Shown: positions 32,066-43,704 of the stretch, one piece after another | Numbering within the stretch: the first letter of the stretch is position 1 | How the letters are laid out: the number at the start of each line of letters is the position of its first letter | From: Sorex araneus | Taxonomy: Eukaryota; Chordata; Mammalia; Eulipotyphla; Soricidae | DNA: 64,000 nucleotides | Assembly: GCF_027595985.1 (NCBI RefSeq) | Contig: NC_073304.1 | Location: 146,376,746 to 146,440,745, forward strand | Direction: 5' to 3' | Position numbers and translations under genes: made by a program | Notes under the pieces: generated by a model | Told to the model about the DNA's origin: nothing | The model's input: only the letters and a program-made list of their open reading frames with translations | Databases searched by the model: none

Positions 32066-32546
32066 CGTAGACAACGTATCTTCAGTTCCAATGACTTTGA
32101 GCATCTGTGTTTGTTTTTTTCTTAATCTTACATATGAGAGATCTTTCTTTTCTAAAAATTTATTGTGGAGGTGGTGACACCTACACACATAGATGAATAA
32201 AGCCCCTCTTTCTCTTTTTATTCTCTGTAGTTGATCTGTCATAATTGTAAGTGGGGTGTTAAAAATTTCATACTTGTGTTGTTGCTACTGTTGATACCAG
32301 TTTTTCTGTGAATAATATATTTTGGTGATTAATACATTTTGGTGCTCCTTCACTTGGTGCAGCATTTATATTTATAAAGGTAAATTTTTGTTGCTTAAGC
32401 CCTAATCATATAAATCTGGTTCCTATTTCTTACTGCTTTTTAAGCTGGAAGCCTGCTTACATGCTGCTTATAGTACAGCAATGCCTTTCTTTCTGAAAAT
32501 TACCACTTGTAGAGATAATTAAAGCAAAAGTTAAAATGAAAACACG
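32066..32546. other. Intron 1 sequence, nothing recognised
   Basis: AT-rich with no assignable repeat. Confidence 0.5.
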
Positions 32547-32726
32547 GGCTGGAGTGATAGCACAGCGGGTTGGGCATTTATCTTGCATGCAGCCGACCCG
32601 GGTTCTATTCCCAGCATCCCATATGGTCCCCTGAGCACCACCAGGGGAAATTCCTGAGTGCAGAGTCAGGAGTGACCCCTGTGCATCGCTGTTGTGACCC
32701 AAAAAGCCGAAAAAAAAAAAAAGAAA
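32547..32726 (+). repeat. SINE family 1, sense, young
   Basis: CGGGCTGGAGTGATAGCACAG to GACCCAAAAAGCCG plus poly(A). GAAAACAC flanks it at 32538 and 32730. It carries CACCACCAGGGGAAATT. Confidence 0.93.
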
Positions 32727-33297
32727 AAAGAAAACACAGTTTTGCCTCTGGTTTTCTATTTGCTTTGTTGTTTATAGCAAATTTCTCTCCTTTCCTCTAA
32801 TATTGTGTATTGGGTTGAATGACTTTCTTCTCTTGGCTTGCTATGTAGCCTATTTATCTAATTTTCAGGCTGAAGAATATAATTTAAAACAATATGATAA
32901 TATCGATTGCTTTACATACTGATACTTCTACTGGGTCTACTAATAGTAGACCCAAATGTGTAGATCATTTGTGTCTACTGGGAACATGATAGGAGTGAAT
33001 TTATCGAAGAGCAGAAGTTGCTATTGAAGGGAACCAGAATTCAAGCTTTCCAAGTCGTTGCCTGCATTTGCACCGAGAGAGGCAGAATCTGCAGCTTCAA
33101 GCTCCACAGTTTATACTTTACAGCTACTTCAGATAACAAATGTCCCTCCACTAGTTTGGACTAGACTGTGCTGTGTGTGTCCTGGCCCTGATCTATAGAT
33201 GCTGCTATCCAGATCTTCAAAGCGGTGCAAGACATATTTCTCAAACTTCCCTTCTTATTTCGGCCACCTGCATAAATTTTTAAAAATTTTTAAAAAA
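32727..33297. other. Intron 1 sequence, possibly unique
   Basis: About 33040-33260 is less AT-rich (GAGAGAGGCAGAATCTGCAG, CCTGGCCCTGATCTATAG) and does not match any repeat in this window. No ORF or splice pattern supports an exon. Confidence 0.45.
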
Positions 33298-33649
33298 TGT
33301 TTTGTTTTTTTTTTACAGACTTACAGCTTTTTGTGCTAATGTTTCAGTCATACAATGCTCGAGAACCCATCCCTCTGCTAGTGCCCGTTCTCCACCACCA
33401 ATGATCCCAGTATCCCTCCCACCCTCCCACCCCATTCCCCCCCACCCCACCTCACCTTCTCTCTCTTTCCTTTTGGGTGTTGTGGTTTGCAATAGAGGCA
33501 CTGAGTGGCCATCGTGTTTGGTCTATAGTCTATTTTCAGTGTGCATCTCCCATCCCCTTCGGGTCCTCAAACCACGCTTTAGAAGGGTGTTCCCTTCTCT
33601 ATCTGAGCTGCCCCTTCCTCCAGGGTGTGAGGCCAGCTTCCAATGGAAG

Positions 33650-36600
33650 TGGAGCCAATCTCCTGGTACTTATCTCTACAATTCTTGGGTGCCAGTCTCC
33701 CATCTTGTTACTTTATATTCTACAGATGAGTGCAATCTTTCTATGTCTGTCTCTCTCTTTCTGACTCATTTCACTTTTCATGATACTTTCCAAGTTGATC
33801 CACTTATATGCAAAGGTCATGACTTCATCTTTTCTAACAACTGCGTAGTATTCCATTGTGTAGATATACCAAGTTTCTTCAACCAGTCATCTGTTCTAGG
33901 GCACTTGGGTTTTTTTTCCAGATTCTGGCTATTGTAAACAGTGCTGCAATAAACATTCAAGTGCAGATGTCATTTTGGCTATACTTTTTTGCCTCTCCAG
34001 GATATATTCCCAGGAGTGGTGGCGCTGGGTCAAATGGGAGCTCAATTTCTAATTTTTGAGAAGTGTCCATACTGATTTCCAAAAGGGCTGAACCAGTCGG
34101 CATTCCCACCAGCAGTGTAAGAGGGTCCCTTTCTCTCCACATACACGCCAACAGCTTTTGTTCTTTTGGCTGTGTGCCAGTCTCTGTGGTGTGAGGTAGT
34201 ATCTCAGTTGTTTTGATCTGCATCTCTCTGATGATTAGTGATGAAGAGCATTTTTTCATGTGCCTTTTTACCTTTCGTATTTCTTCTTCCTTGAGAAAAT
34301 TTCTGTTCATTTCATTGCCCATTTTTTGATGGGGTTAGATGTTTTCTTCTTGTAGATTCCAACCAGTGCCTTGTATATCCTTGATATCAACCCCTTATTG
34401 GATGGGTATTGGGTGAATATTCTTTCCCATTCCATAGATTGTCTTTGTATTTTGGTGTCTGTATCTTTTGCGGTGTAGAAGCTTCTTAGTTTAATATAGT
34501 CCCGTTTGTTTATCTCTGTTTCCACTTGGTCAGTGGCATGTCATCTTTGAATATACCGTTAGCTTTCATGTCGTGGAGGGTTTTGCCAACCTTGTCTTCA
34601 ATGTACCTTATAGATTCTGGTCTGATGTTCAGGTCTTTAATCCATTTTGATATGATTTTTGTGCATGGTGATAGGTCGAGATCTAAACCCATTTCTTTTG
34701 CATGTGGTTATCCAGTTATGCCAGCACCATTTGTTAAAAAGGCTTTCTTTGCTCCCCTTCACATTTCTTTCTCGTTTATCAAAGATTAGATGTAATACAA
34801 TTGGGGTGGTGTATAGGGTTATTCCTCCCTGTCCCATTGGTCTGCGGCTCTGCCTTTGTTCCAGTACCATGCTGTTTTGATTATTACTGCTTTGTAGTAG
34901 AGTTTGAGGTTGGGGAGGGTGATGCTACCCATCATCTTTTTCCCAAGAGTTGCTTTAGGTATTCGTGGGCGTTTATTGTTCCATATGAATTTCAGAAGTG
35001 TTTGCTCCATTTCTGTAGGGAGCCGCTTTACAAGTCTGGCTCTTATTTCCTAGTAAGACAGCCTGGCTCTTCTGATTCAAACAGAGGCTTGTAGCAAGGT
35101 TGCCACTATAGTCGCCATTTGTTTCTCAATAGCCTATGTCTGTAACAAAAGGACATGTCAATCTGCATTTGTATGTGGGTCCAGACACCATTTCCTCCCA
35201 GCAGAGAGGTATAAGTATTGTAACTGCCAGTAGAATAAACTCTCTCTTCCTCCTTCTTGCTTTCTGGCTCCGTGTCTGTTCATTCGGTTGTGTCCCCTCC
35301 TCAGCCCCACATGGGGGTCCTCCCTGCTGGACAGGATGGGACCCCACACATTTCGTTGAATATTTTCATGGGTATCCTTAATTGGGATCGCATTGAATCT
35401 GAATCTGTATAGTGCTTTGGGGAGTATTGCCATTTTGACAATGTTAATTCTTCCTATCCATGAGCAGGGAATATGTTTCCATTTCCTGGTGTCCTTATTT
35501 ATTTCGTGGATTAGCGTTTTGTAGTTTTCTTTGTAGAGTTCCTTTACCTCCTTATTTAGGCTGATTCTGAGGTACTTGATTTTCTGGGAAATGATTGTGA
35601 ATGGGATTGTCTTTTTTTTAAATATCACTTTCCTCTGTCTCATTATTTGCATATAGGAAGGCCATGGATTTTGGGGTATTGATTTTATAACCTATGACTT
35701 TACTGTACAAGTCTACTGTTTCTAGGAGTTTCTTGGTAGAGGTTTTAGGTTTCTCTAGGTATAGTATATCTGTGAATAGAGAGAGCTTGATTTCTTCCTT
35801 TCCTATCTGGATGCTCTGGATGTATTTTTCTTGCCTAATAGCTATTGCAAGTACTTCCAGTACTATGTTAAACAGAAGTGGTGAGAGTGGGGCATCCTTG
35901 TCTTGTACCTGATCTCAGAGGGAAGGCCCTAAGATTTTCTCCATTGAGAATAATGCCTGCCATGGGTTTGTAGTAGATGGCTTTGTCTATCTTGAGGAAA
36001 GTTCCTTTTAAACCCATTTTGGTGAGAGTTTTCGTCATAAATGGGTGTTGGATCTTGTCAAATGCTTTCTCTGCACCTATTGAAATGATAATATGGTTTT
36101 TTATCTTTGTTTTTGTTGATATGATGGATTATGTTGATTGATTTCCGAATGTTAAACCGCCCTTGCATCCCCAGGGTGAATCCCACTTGGTCATGGTGTA
36201 TGATCTTTTTGATGTATTCTATTTGCTAATATTTTGTTGAGGATCTTTGCATCCGTGTTCATCAGGGATATTGGCCTGTAATTTTCCTTGTTAGTGGTTT
36301 CTTTGTTTGCTTTTGGTATCAGGGAAATATGTGCCTCATAGAAGCTGTTTGGGAGAGTTCCTGTTTCTTCAATTTCCTGGAAAAGCTTGAGGAGAACTGC
36401 TAACAGGTCCTCTTTAAATGTTTGGAAGAATTCGCTAGTGAATCCATCTGGGCCTGGGCTTTTGTTTTTGGGGAGACTTTTGATTACAGTTTCAATTTCC
36501 TTGATATTAATGGGTCTGTTCAGGTATTCCAAGTCTTCTTGGTTCAGTCTTGGGAGGTGATAGGAATACAGGAATTTATCCATTTATTTTAGGTTCTCTT

Positions 36601-37540
36601 GTTTCGTGGCATACAGACTCTCAAAGTAGTCTCTTATGATCTTTTGAATTTCATGTTTCTGTTGTGATGACCCCTTTTTCATTTCTGATTCAGTTTATTA
36701 CAGTTCTCTCTCTTTCTTTGTGAGTCTTGCTAGTGGTTTATCAATCTTGTTTATTTTCTCGAAGAAGTAGCTCTTGGTTTCATTGATCTTTTGGATTGTT
36801 TTTTGGGTTTCCATGTCGTTAATTTCCGCTCTAAGTTTTATTATTTCTTTCCTTTGGCTGGGATGGGGTTCCCTTTGTTGTTCTTTTTCTAAGGTCTTGA
36901 GCTGTGAAGTCAAGTTATCTATGTAGGCCCTTTCTTCCTTCCTGAGGAATGCTTGCAAAGCTATAAATTTTCCTCTTAACACAGCTTTAGCCTCATCCCA
37001 CAGGTTTTGGTAGCTCATGTCTTCATTCTCATTTGTTTCCAGGTGTCTTTTGATTTCTTCCTTGACTTCCTTCCTAACCCACTCATTGTTCAACATTGAG
37101 TTGTTTAATTTCCAAGTATTTGATTTGGTTCTCCACATCTGTGTGTGATTCGGTTCTATCTTCAGTGCATTGTGGTCTGAAAACATAGTTGATACAATTT
37201 CTATCTTCTTAATTCTATTGAGGTATGTTTTGTGACCCAGCATGTGGTCTGTTTTAGAAAATGTTCTGTGTGCACTGGAAAAGAATGTGTATATTTTCTT
37301 TTTGGGGTGTAAGGCCCTGTGTAGGTCTGTTAGCCCTCTCTCTTCTATTTCTTCCCTCAGAGCCAGTGTTTCCTTGCTGAGTTTTGTTCTTGTTGGTCTA
37401 TCCAGAGGTGACAAGGCAGTGTTGAAATCTCTGACTACTACTGTATTGCGACGTCCTCCTTAAAATCTGTTAGCACTTGTGTCTCTTGATAGATGCATTT
37501 ACACCATTGACTTTGAGAGAGATTATTGTCATGGGTTTTT
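33650..37540 (-). pseudogene. L1 ORF2 remnant (endonuclease-reverse transcriptase)
   Basis: The start is readable at about 37540 (MTIISLKVNGVNASIKRH). Roughly 110 residues of the endonuclease are then missing, and sequence resumes at [16 protein letters not shown] near 37430. The frame at 36698-37414 covers the end of the endonuclease ([23 protein letters not shown]). The frame at 36191-36583 covers the start of the reverse transcriptase ([15 protein letters not shown]). Later parts are [16 protein letters not shown] (35.5 kb), [18 protein letters not shown] (35.0 kb) and IELPFDPAPPLLGIYPGE (34.0 kb). Multiple frameshifts, stops and the LTR at 35014-35348 interrupt it. Confidence 0.92.
35014..35348 (+). 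mobile_element. Solo LTR (335 bp, class II-like) inserted in L1 ORF2
   Basis: Begins TGTAGGGAGCCGC and ends GACCCCACA, the TG...CA ends of an LTR. The exact 6-bp target duplication CATTTC is at 35008-35013 and 35349-35354, and removing the element rejoins L1 text. GGTATAAG at about 35208 (TATA-like) and AATAAA at 35234-35239 set + orientation, which is the same as MAN1A2. The 6-bp duplication, ~335 bp length and TGTWGGGAGCCGC start resemble class II (ERVK/IAP-type) LTRs. No internal viral genes remain. Confidence 0.88.
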
Positions 37541-37599
37541 TTGTGCTATCTTTCTATAAGGGTTTGTTGCACTTATGGGTGTTTTCTTTCTTGTCTTAC

Positions 37600-38590
37600 A
37601 GGAGCCCTTTTAGTCCTTCTTTTAAGTTTGGTTTTGAGTCTGTGAAATTCCAGAGCCCTTTTAGTCCTTCTTTTAAGTTTGGTTTGAGTCTATGAAGTTC
37701 CTGGGCTGTTGTTTATCTATAAAATGGTGTATCGTTCCATCGAGTTTGAGTGAGAGTTTGGCTGGATAAAGTATTCTTGGTGAGGCATTCTTTTCATTGA
37801 GTTTTTTCACTATATCCTACCGTTGTCTTTGGCCTGGAGGGTTTCCTCTGATAGGTCTGCTGTAAATCTAAGGGGTACTCCTTTGTATGTGATTTTTCTT
37901 TGGCTATGCTGCTTGCAATATTGTGTTTCTGTCTGTGGCATCCATCATTCTGACTATGATATGCCTTGGAGTGTTTTTATTAGGATTTATTTTAGCTGGC
38001 ACCCTTCTAGCTCCTTGGATCTGGATCCTTGCATTCTCTAACTCTGGGAGCTTTTCAGCAATGATTTCTTTAATTGTGGTTTTTTTCATTGGGGTTGACT
38101 CCCTGTCCTTCCGGTACTCTGATCATTCTAACATTGTTCCTCTTGGAGTCATCTCCTTGGTCTCTGATTCGCCTTAGAGCTATTTTGAGGTCTTTTCCCA
38201 TTGTTTGTTGTTGCCTGTATGATTTCTGCTGTTCATCTTCAAGTTTGCTGATTCTGTCTTCGGCTGTAGACATTCTACTGTTGAGGGCACCTACTGAGTT
38301 TTTAAGTTCATCTATCAAATCTTTCATTTGTGACTTTTTTTTGTAGCTTTCTTATTTCTGCTCTCATTTCATCCTGTATTTTCTCAGCTATCCGTTCCCC
38401 CATTTCTTTCATTTCTTCCTTTAATTTTCTGTACGTTGACTCTTTGAGTTCCTTGAACATCCTCAGCATTTCATCTCGGAATTCTTTGTCGGAGAGATCA
38501 TATTTGTGAGTACCCCGTGTTGAGGATTCAGAACTCTTTTCTTTCTCCTATACTCATAGTGGAAATTTGCGCTGTTTCTTCATCTTGTTG
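37600..38590 (-). pseudogene. L1 ORF1 remnant (RNA-binding protein)
   Basis: In order on the minus strand: an N-terminal acidic/basic part (near 38500), a coiled coil (NSRMSTAEDRISKLEDEQQK), the RRM region (NNVRMIRVPEG, then TPRHIIVRMMDATDR) and the C-terminal domain words TADLSEETLQAK and ILYPAKLSL. Frameshifts separate the parts. A 51-bp tandem duplication lies at 37602-37652 and 37653-37702, at the 3' end of the ORF. Confidence 0.9.
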
Positions 38591-38600
38591 TGAATCTATA

Positions 38601-39344
38601 GAGGTAAAACCTTTTAAGTTCACTGGCACTGTTCCCTTTTATTGCAGAAAAGAATTCTGAATAAGCTTGATCGACGATGTTCAACCTTCTCATCTACAGT
38701 ACATCTTAACTCTTGGACATTATTCTGTGACTTATGATAAGCATCTAGTGAAGCATTGGAAGAGATGTTCTTTCCTATTGGGCTTTGTACAACTTCTTGT
38801 ATATACTTGTTTTTTGGTCGAGTTGGAGTAGGCCAGTAAGATAGTATATTGCATTTGAGGTAACCAATACGTTTTCCACAGAATTAAATAATAAAGGTTG
38901 GGATGTGAGTCAAGAATGCTGGCAGTGGAAAATATAACTGCGGCCGCATGAGTGGGCATGTGGCCCCCTCAGAAGGCCACGCCCCCTTCAGTGGAGGCCA
39001 CAGCCCTAGCCAGTCCAGTTGTTAATGCGCTGTCCACAGACCTGTTGAGAGGACTGGCGATGGTTGCTCAGGGCAGACGTGAGGGCAGATGCCTGCTGCT
39101 GGGCTGGTTCTACCTGCATAGATTTTAAAATGCTGAATGTCTTTGTAATATTCCTAATAACCTAGGTGAGGGTCAGACCACAGCCATGACAGTGACATCC
39201 GAGTAATTTCTGAGGGTGGACTCAGGTTTGAGTAGTTTGTTCAGGCGATTCCAATCTGTTGTCAGCTCTGAGAACCACTGATTAAGCCACTTACGGTTTA
39301 ACTTAAAATAATAACATCAGAAAGTTCTTTTTCATTTATATCTG
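38601..39344. other. Intron 1 sequence, includes a GC-rich patch
   Basis: The patch at 38939-39115 (GCGGCCGCATGAGTGGGC, GGCCACGCCCCCTTCAG) is GC-rich for this intron. It matches no repeat I see and has no clear ORF. Confidence 0.45.
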
Positions 39345-39500
39345 TATCACTGTCATCCCGTTGCTCATTGATTTTGCTCAAGCGGACACCAGTAACATCT
39401 CCATTGTGAGACTTGTTATTGTTTTTGGTATATCGAATGTGCCATGGGTAGCTTGACAGGCTCTGCCGTGCGGGTGGGATACTCTCAGTAGCTTGCCGTG
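39345..39500 (-). repeat. SINE family 2, antisense, head missing
   Basis: TCACTGTCATCCCGTTGCTC to CTCAGTAGCTTGCCG; it stops abruptly in the body, so the tRNA head is absent. Confidence 0.9.
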
Positions 39501-40144
39501 ATTTATATCTGAACTTACTAAATATTTTTTATTCCTGACCGCCCCTTTCTCCAAAGAAATGTAACATGGACTCACACTCCCAGAAATATCTTAGATTTAT
39601 TACACTATTGATTTTGAATTAATTTTTAGTTTGGGCATTCAGAAACCTTTAACCGTTGCCAATTTTTATATGACCCTTACATTCATTTTCACAGGTTTGA
39701 GGCTATGATGTATGGCAGTGTTGTTCTGTACTAATATTTCATTTACTGTATTTGAATCTAGGACTGTATTTGTGGTCAACTTCCTTGTAACCTTGCTACT
39801 GTTTTGCCTCTTAGTTTCCTTCAAGGTTAGAGTTCCTCCATGACCTTGGCTGAATGGCATTTCTCTTTGAAAGGCACTTGTAGAACCCTGTTATTTTGTT
39901 ATTTTCAGTGTCAGTTGCTGACTCTTCCACAGTTGTGTAGTTGTTTCTAAAGCCATTCTTGACCTTTAATTGTGCACAAGTAGCTGTTCACATTTCTCCT
40001 TCAGCTATTTCTATTACGCCTTCCTGTGTCCTCTGAAATTTCTTTAGAGTTTTATTAAAATATAGAGTTTGAAAAGCTATTTGATATTCAGCTCTTCCTA
40101 AAAAGGAACATATATATATATATATACATATACACACTAATGTC
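39501..40144. other. Intron 1 sequence, nothing recognised
   Basis: AT-rich; ends in a short (AT)n run at 40108-40126. Confidence 0.5.
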
Positions 40145-41100
40145 ATTTACCTTTTTTTCGTATTTTTAAAATTTTATTTTATTTTTATAAAGTAGTTAAC
40201 AATATTTGATTACACTTAATATTCAAACACCAATCCTACCACCGTTATACCTTCCCACCACCATATTTCAGATGTTTCCATCCCAAACCCCAACCCCTGC
40301 CCCAATGCAGAACCAAAATAATTTATTTTGTATTGTTTGTTATGAATAAATTGCTGAAAATGCTCTAAAAAAGTTTCCTTAGAAGAAAGTATGTGAAGTA
40401 TGTGAAGATTGTTGTATTTCACCCAGGGGCTTTCTATAAGAGATCACTAACATGTTGTTAAAGGTTAAGCTTTGGTGCTTTTATATATGTACATATATAT
40501 ATATGCACATATATGTATATATATGTAAAATATATTTCCCTCTAAGATTGGTTGCTTTCTACTTTAAACCCCATCAAATGTGGTACAGTATTCTTGGAAT
40601 ATGAGTGGTGTGAGCTAGATGTTGCGTGGCCATGAATGCATCTGTGTGGTCCAGGAATACATTCTCTCGTGGGTGAGGCACAGCTCGAGTGTGTAGAGAG
40701 AGGCCATGAGCATGGCAGCGGTTGAGTTCTAGAGGTTTTCGGCTGCTTGGGGCTGGGTCTCTTCAGGCAAAGAGGGGCCTCACCCATCCCCCTCCAGGGT
40801 GCCCCAAATAAAACAGCCTGTTGCGGGGTCTGTTGGCATGGCTATGGTGAGTCATTTTATGCTCTCTTCCGAGAGAATTATAATGAGTCTCTGGATCATG
40901 GCCATTGATGAAATTATCTGGTGCCAGCTAGAGGTGGCTTGTGGGCGTGACTACCAAGTTGCCGGAAATGGGGAGATGGGGAGGGGGGGGAGGAACCACC
41001 TATTCCCGGTTCCCCTGAACTTGGTGTTTTCAGTCACAAGTCCTACATACCTGGGTTTTCTGTGGATTCACTCATGGGTGAGGCTTGGCCCGAGCTCATT
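40145..41100 (-). mobile_element. Composite retroposon family C, one or two antisense copies
   Basis: Tail at 40145-40455 (AAAGTAGTTAACAATATTTG, AATATTCAAACACCAATCC). Then an AT palindromic run at 40483-40530. Then two versions of the 5' module, 40540-40830 and 40835-41098, which share GGTGAGGC and TACATACCTGGG-type words. The double module suggests a tandem or nested insertion. The G run at 40980-40993 is on the + strand. Confidence 0.6.
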
Positions 41101-41107
41101 TCTCTCT

Positions 41108-41250
41108 TTTTTTTTTTTTTTAATTTTTTATTGAGTCACCATGTGGAAAGTTACAAAGTTTTCAGGTTTAAATCTCAGTTATACAATGCTCGAATACCCA
41201 TCCCTTCACCAGTGCTCATATTCCACCACCAAGAATCATTTCTCTTTTAA
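41108..41250 (-). mobile_element. L1-type 3' tail, antisense, severely 5'-truncated
   Basis: T run, TTTTTTATTGAGTCACC, ATACAATGCTCGAATACCC and TTCACCAGTGCTCATATTCC. Only ~130 bp of the 3' UTR is present. Confidence 0.8.
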
Positions 41251-41392
41251 AAGAAAGCATTACATTGTTGATCATTCAGCATTGGATATTAATGAGTTGG
41301 TTTAGTTAAATTCACTTATAATAGTTTGAGAATACTTATGTATTGATGTTTTGTTAAAGGTTCTTATGTTTCTTATCTTAAATTTAAATCCA

Positions 41393-41511
41393 GGAACTAG
41401 AGAGATAGTACAGTGGGTAAGGTTCCTAGTACATTGCTGACCTTGGTTTGGTCCACAAACCAAGCACTGAGCACCGCTGGGTGTATCCCTACCCCCACTG
41501 TCACCCCCACG

Positions 41512-41570
<59 letters not shown>

Positions 41571-41614
41571 TATATATATACGTATATATATACACACATA
41601 CATATATATACATG
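41393..41614 (+). repeat. SINE family 1, sense, followed by (TA)n(CA)n
   Basis: GGAACTAGAGAGATAGTACAG to CACCCCCACGAACAATATA, diverged. The tail is a long TA run, then CA, then mixed TA/CA, about 95 bp in all. This alternating purine-pyrimidine DNA could form Z-DNA or cruciforms. Confidence 0.85.
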
Positions 41615-41629
41615 AGAATAGCATTGTTG

Positions 41630-41910
41630 CCCTGTCATCCCTTTGTTCATCGATTTGCTCAAGTGGGCACCAGTAAAGTCTCCATTGTGAGACTTGTTAC
41701 TGTTTTTGGCATATTGAACATGCCACAGGGAGCTTGCCAGGCTCTGCCGTGTGGGCTAGATACTCTCGGTAGCTCGTCGGACTCTCTGAGAGGGGCGGAG
41801 GAATTGAACTCGGGTCGGCCACATGCAAGCAAACTTCCTACCTGCTGTGCTATTGTTCCAGCTCAGGAGTAGCACCAGTACATTGCTGGATGTGACCCAA
41901 AAACTATTTT
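41630..41910 (-). repeat. SINE family 2, antisense, inserted near the tail of another SINE
   Basis: GTTGCCCTGTCATCCCTTTG to TATTGTTCCAGCTC. It is followed at 41862-41905 by CAGGAGTAGCACCAGTAC and GGATGTGACCCAAAAAC, the body end of a + strand family 1 copy. Confidence 0.85.
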
Positions 41911-42519
41911 TGAATGTAGAATTCATTATTAAAAGGGGGGGGAAATGGAATGAAATCCAACACTTAAAAGGGTGGAAGATATTCAACAAACTAAACATAA
42001 AAGTTAATTTTATCACACCAGTAAAAATACACAGCTAACATCATTAATATTAAAATACTAAGTTTTCTCCTCCTCTCAGATCAGCAACTAATTACAACAG
42101 ACTAATGGTCCCCACAAAAAAATACCTATACCTTAAATCTCATGACCTAAAAACATGTCACTTTATATCAGTGTTTTCCAAAGTAGGCAGCACCATCCCT
42201 CCAGGTGCTATGGGGGTTGCTTTCTGACCATTAAAGGTGATTTTCAAGGGGTCCCTGAGTAGGTTTTTTTTATGACCTGAAAATCTTAACAAAATAAAAT
42301 AAGCGTCTGTGAAAGCTGGGTCAATATAACAACAGATGTTTGAATGCTTGGAGTTGAGAAAGATAATGGAACCCATTGGATAGGAAGGGAAGGGAATTCA
42401 TTTACCAGTGTTTATTGATATTTTTCTTATTCATTACTAAATGTCACTAATAATAAGTGATTTGTAGATTTTATTTGGTTTTCTTTAACAATTTTTTAAA
42501 AGTAAAAATTCATGTAATT
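41911..42519. other. Intron 1 sequence, nothing recognised
   Basis: AT-rich, no assignable element. Confidence 0.5.
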
Positions 42520-42700
42520 TTTTTTTCATTATAGCCTGTGATTCACCAAGTTCTTTATAATGCAGTTGTTTCAGGCATTAAATGTTCCAACACCAGTCCC
42601 ACCAACAGTGTGCTCTTCCCTCCACCAAGGTTCCCAGTTTCCCACCCACCATCCCAGTCCTTAGAGGCACAGTTAAATTCACTTCATATTATTTATTTAC
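42520..42700 (-). mobile_element. L1-type 3' tail fragment, antisense
   Basis: T run, TGATTCACCAAGTTC, AAATGTTCCAACACCAGTCC and TTCCCTCCACCAAGGTTCCC. Confidence 0.7.
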
Positions 42701-43041
42701 CACACAAAGGTAAATGGAATTATCAAATCTTAGATCAATAAGAATCAATTTTTGATAATTGTTATATCTCACAGTGATGCTATTGAGGTCATCGCCTGAG
42801 GTTCTGCTGTGTTGGTTAGTACTTGTTGAGCCTTCTGTGTTATTGTTTAGGCTCATTGAGTTTGGTGGTCCAATGTGCAATTTTCCAATCAGATTTGAAG
42901 TGATCCTATTGGGATGATAGTACTATGCAAATTTGAGGTGTCATAATGCCCCATATTTGGCTGCACTGTCCAGAGCTGTAGATCTGGGACAATTTGGTGA
43001 GTTGGCAATTTAATGAATTTAGTTGTGGAGCTGGGCCATTT

Positions 43042-43200
43042 TTTTCTTTTTTGTGGGGCCACACCCAGTGGTGCTCATCTGTTACTCCTGGCTCTGCACC
43101 CAGGAATTGCTTCTGGCAGTACTCAGGAGATCATATGGGATGCTGGGGATCAAAAACAGGTTGGCCGCATGATAGGCAAGGGCAGTACCTGCTGTACTAT
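43042..43200 (-). repeat. SINE family 1, antisense, diverged
   Basis: TTGTGGGGCCACACCCAGTG to TACTATTGTTG. Confidence 0.85.
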
Positions 43201-43204
43201 TGTT

Positions 43205-43704
43205 GTTTCTAAGTTGGAGAGTGTCAGGTATGGCTGTGGGCTGCTGTGTCTTCAGACATAAAGGGAAACCTGCCCACCCTCATCCAAGAATGCCTGAGTT
43301 CTCAGCCCATAACATTCTTCTGGGAAGATTTAGCAGTATCATATCCTCTTGGAGCTTTGACCTTGGGCTGTTTTTCTGCTGGCAAGGTGGTGATTGTGGG
43401 CGAGGGTCTGCTGGAAGCACAGGGAGGTGAGGGGAGGGCTCCTGAGCCATTCCCGACTTCACGCGAGTCTGGAAGTTTCAGCCACAAAACCCGCATACTG
43501 GGTTTTTCAGCAGATACATTCTTGTGCATGGGGGGCTCTTCCCGAGCCTGGTGAGAATTCAGGTCTGGAGTTTACAGCTGCTGGGGTTCTGTGGAGGGAC
43601 TCACCTGCTCCCTCTGAGGTTTCCCAGATGAAGTCAGCCTCGCATGGGGTGAGGAGGCACCTCTGTAGTTTGTGTGTTGCTCACTCATTATAGAATCTTC
43701 TATA
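43205..43704 (-). mobile_element. Probable family C 5' module, antisense
   Basis: CACAAAACCCGCATACTGGG, GCATGGGGGGCTCTTCCCGAG and CTGCTGGGGTTCTGTGG align by word order with 40990-41090 and 40700-40830. It is diverged and its limits are uncertain. Confidence 0.45.

Larger units (their letters stand above)
33298..38600 (-). mobile_element. Near full-length but dead L1 element, antisense
   Basis: On the minus strand the order is ORF1 (38590 to 37600), ORF2 (37540 to about 33650), G-rich 3' UTR and poly(A) (T run at 33301-33314). The reading frames are broken many times, the endonuclease is internally deleted and a solo LTR sits in ORF2, so it cannot transpose. The 5' edge is uncertain because no 5' UTR is recognised. 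The target duplication was not identified. Confidence 0.92.
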
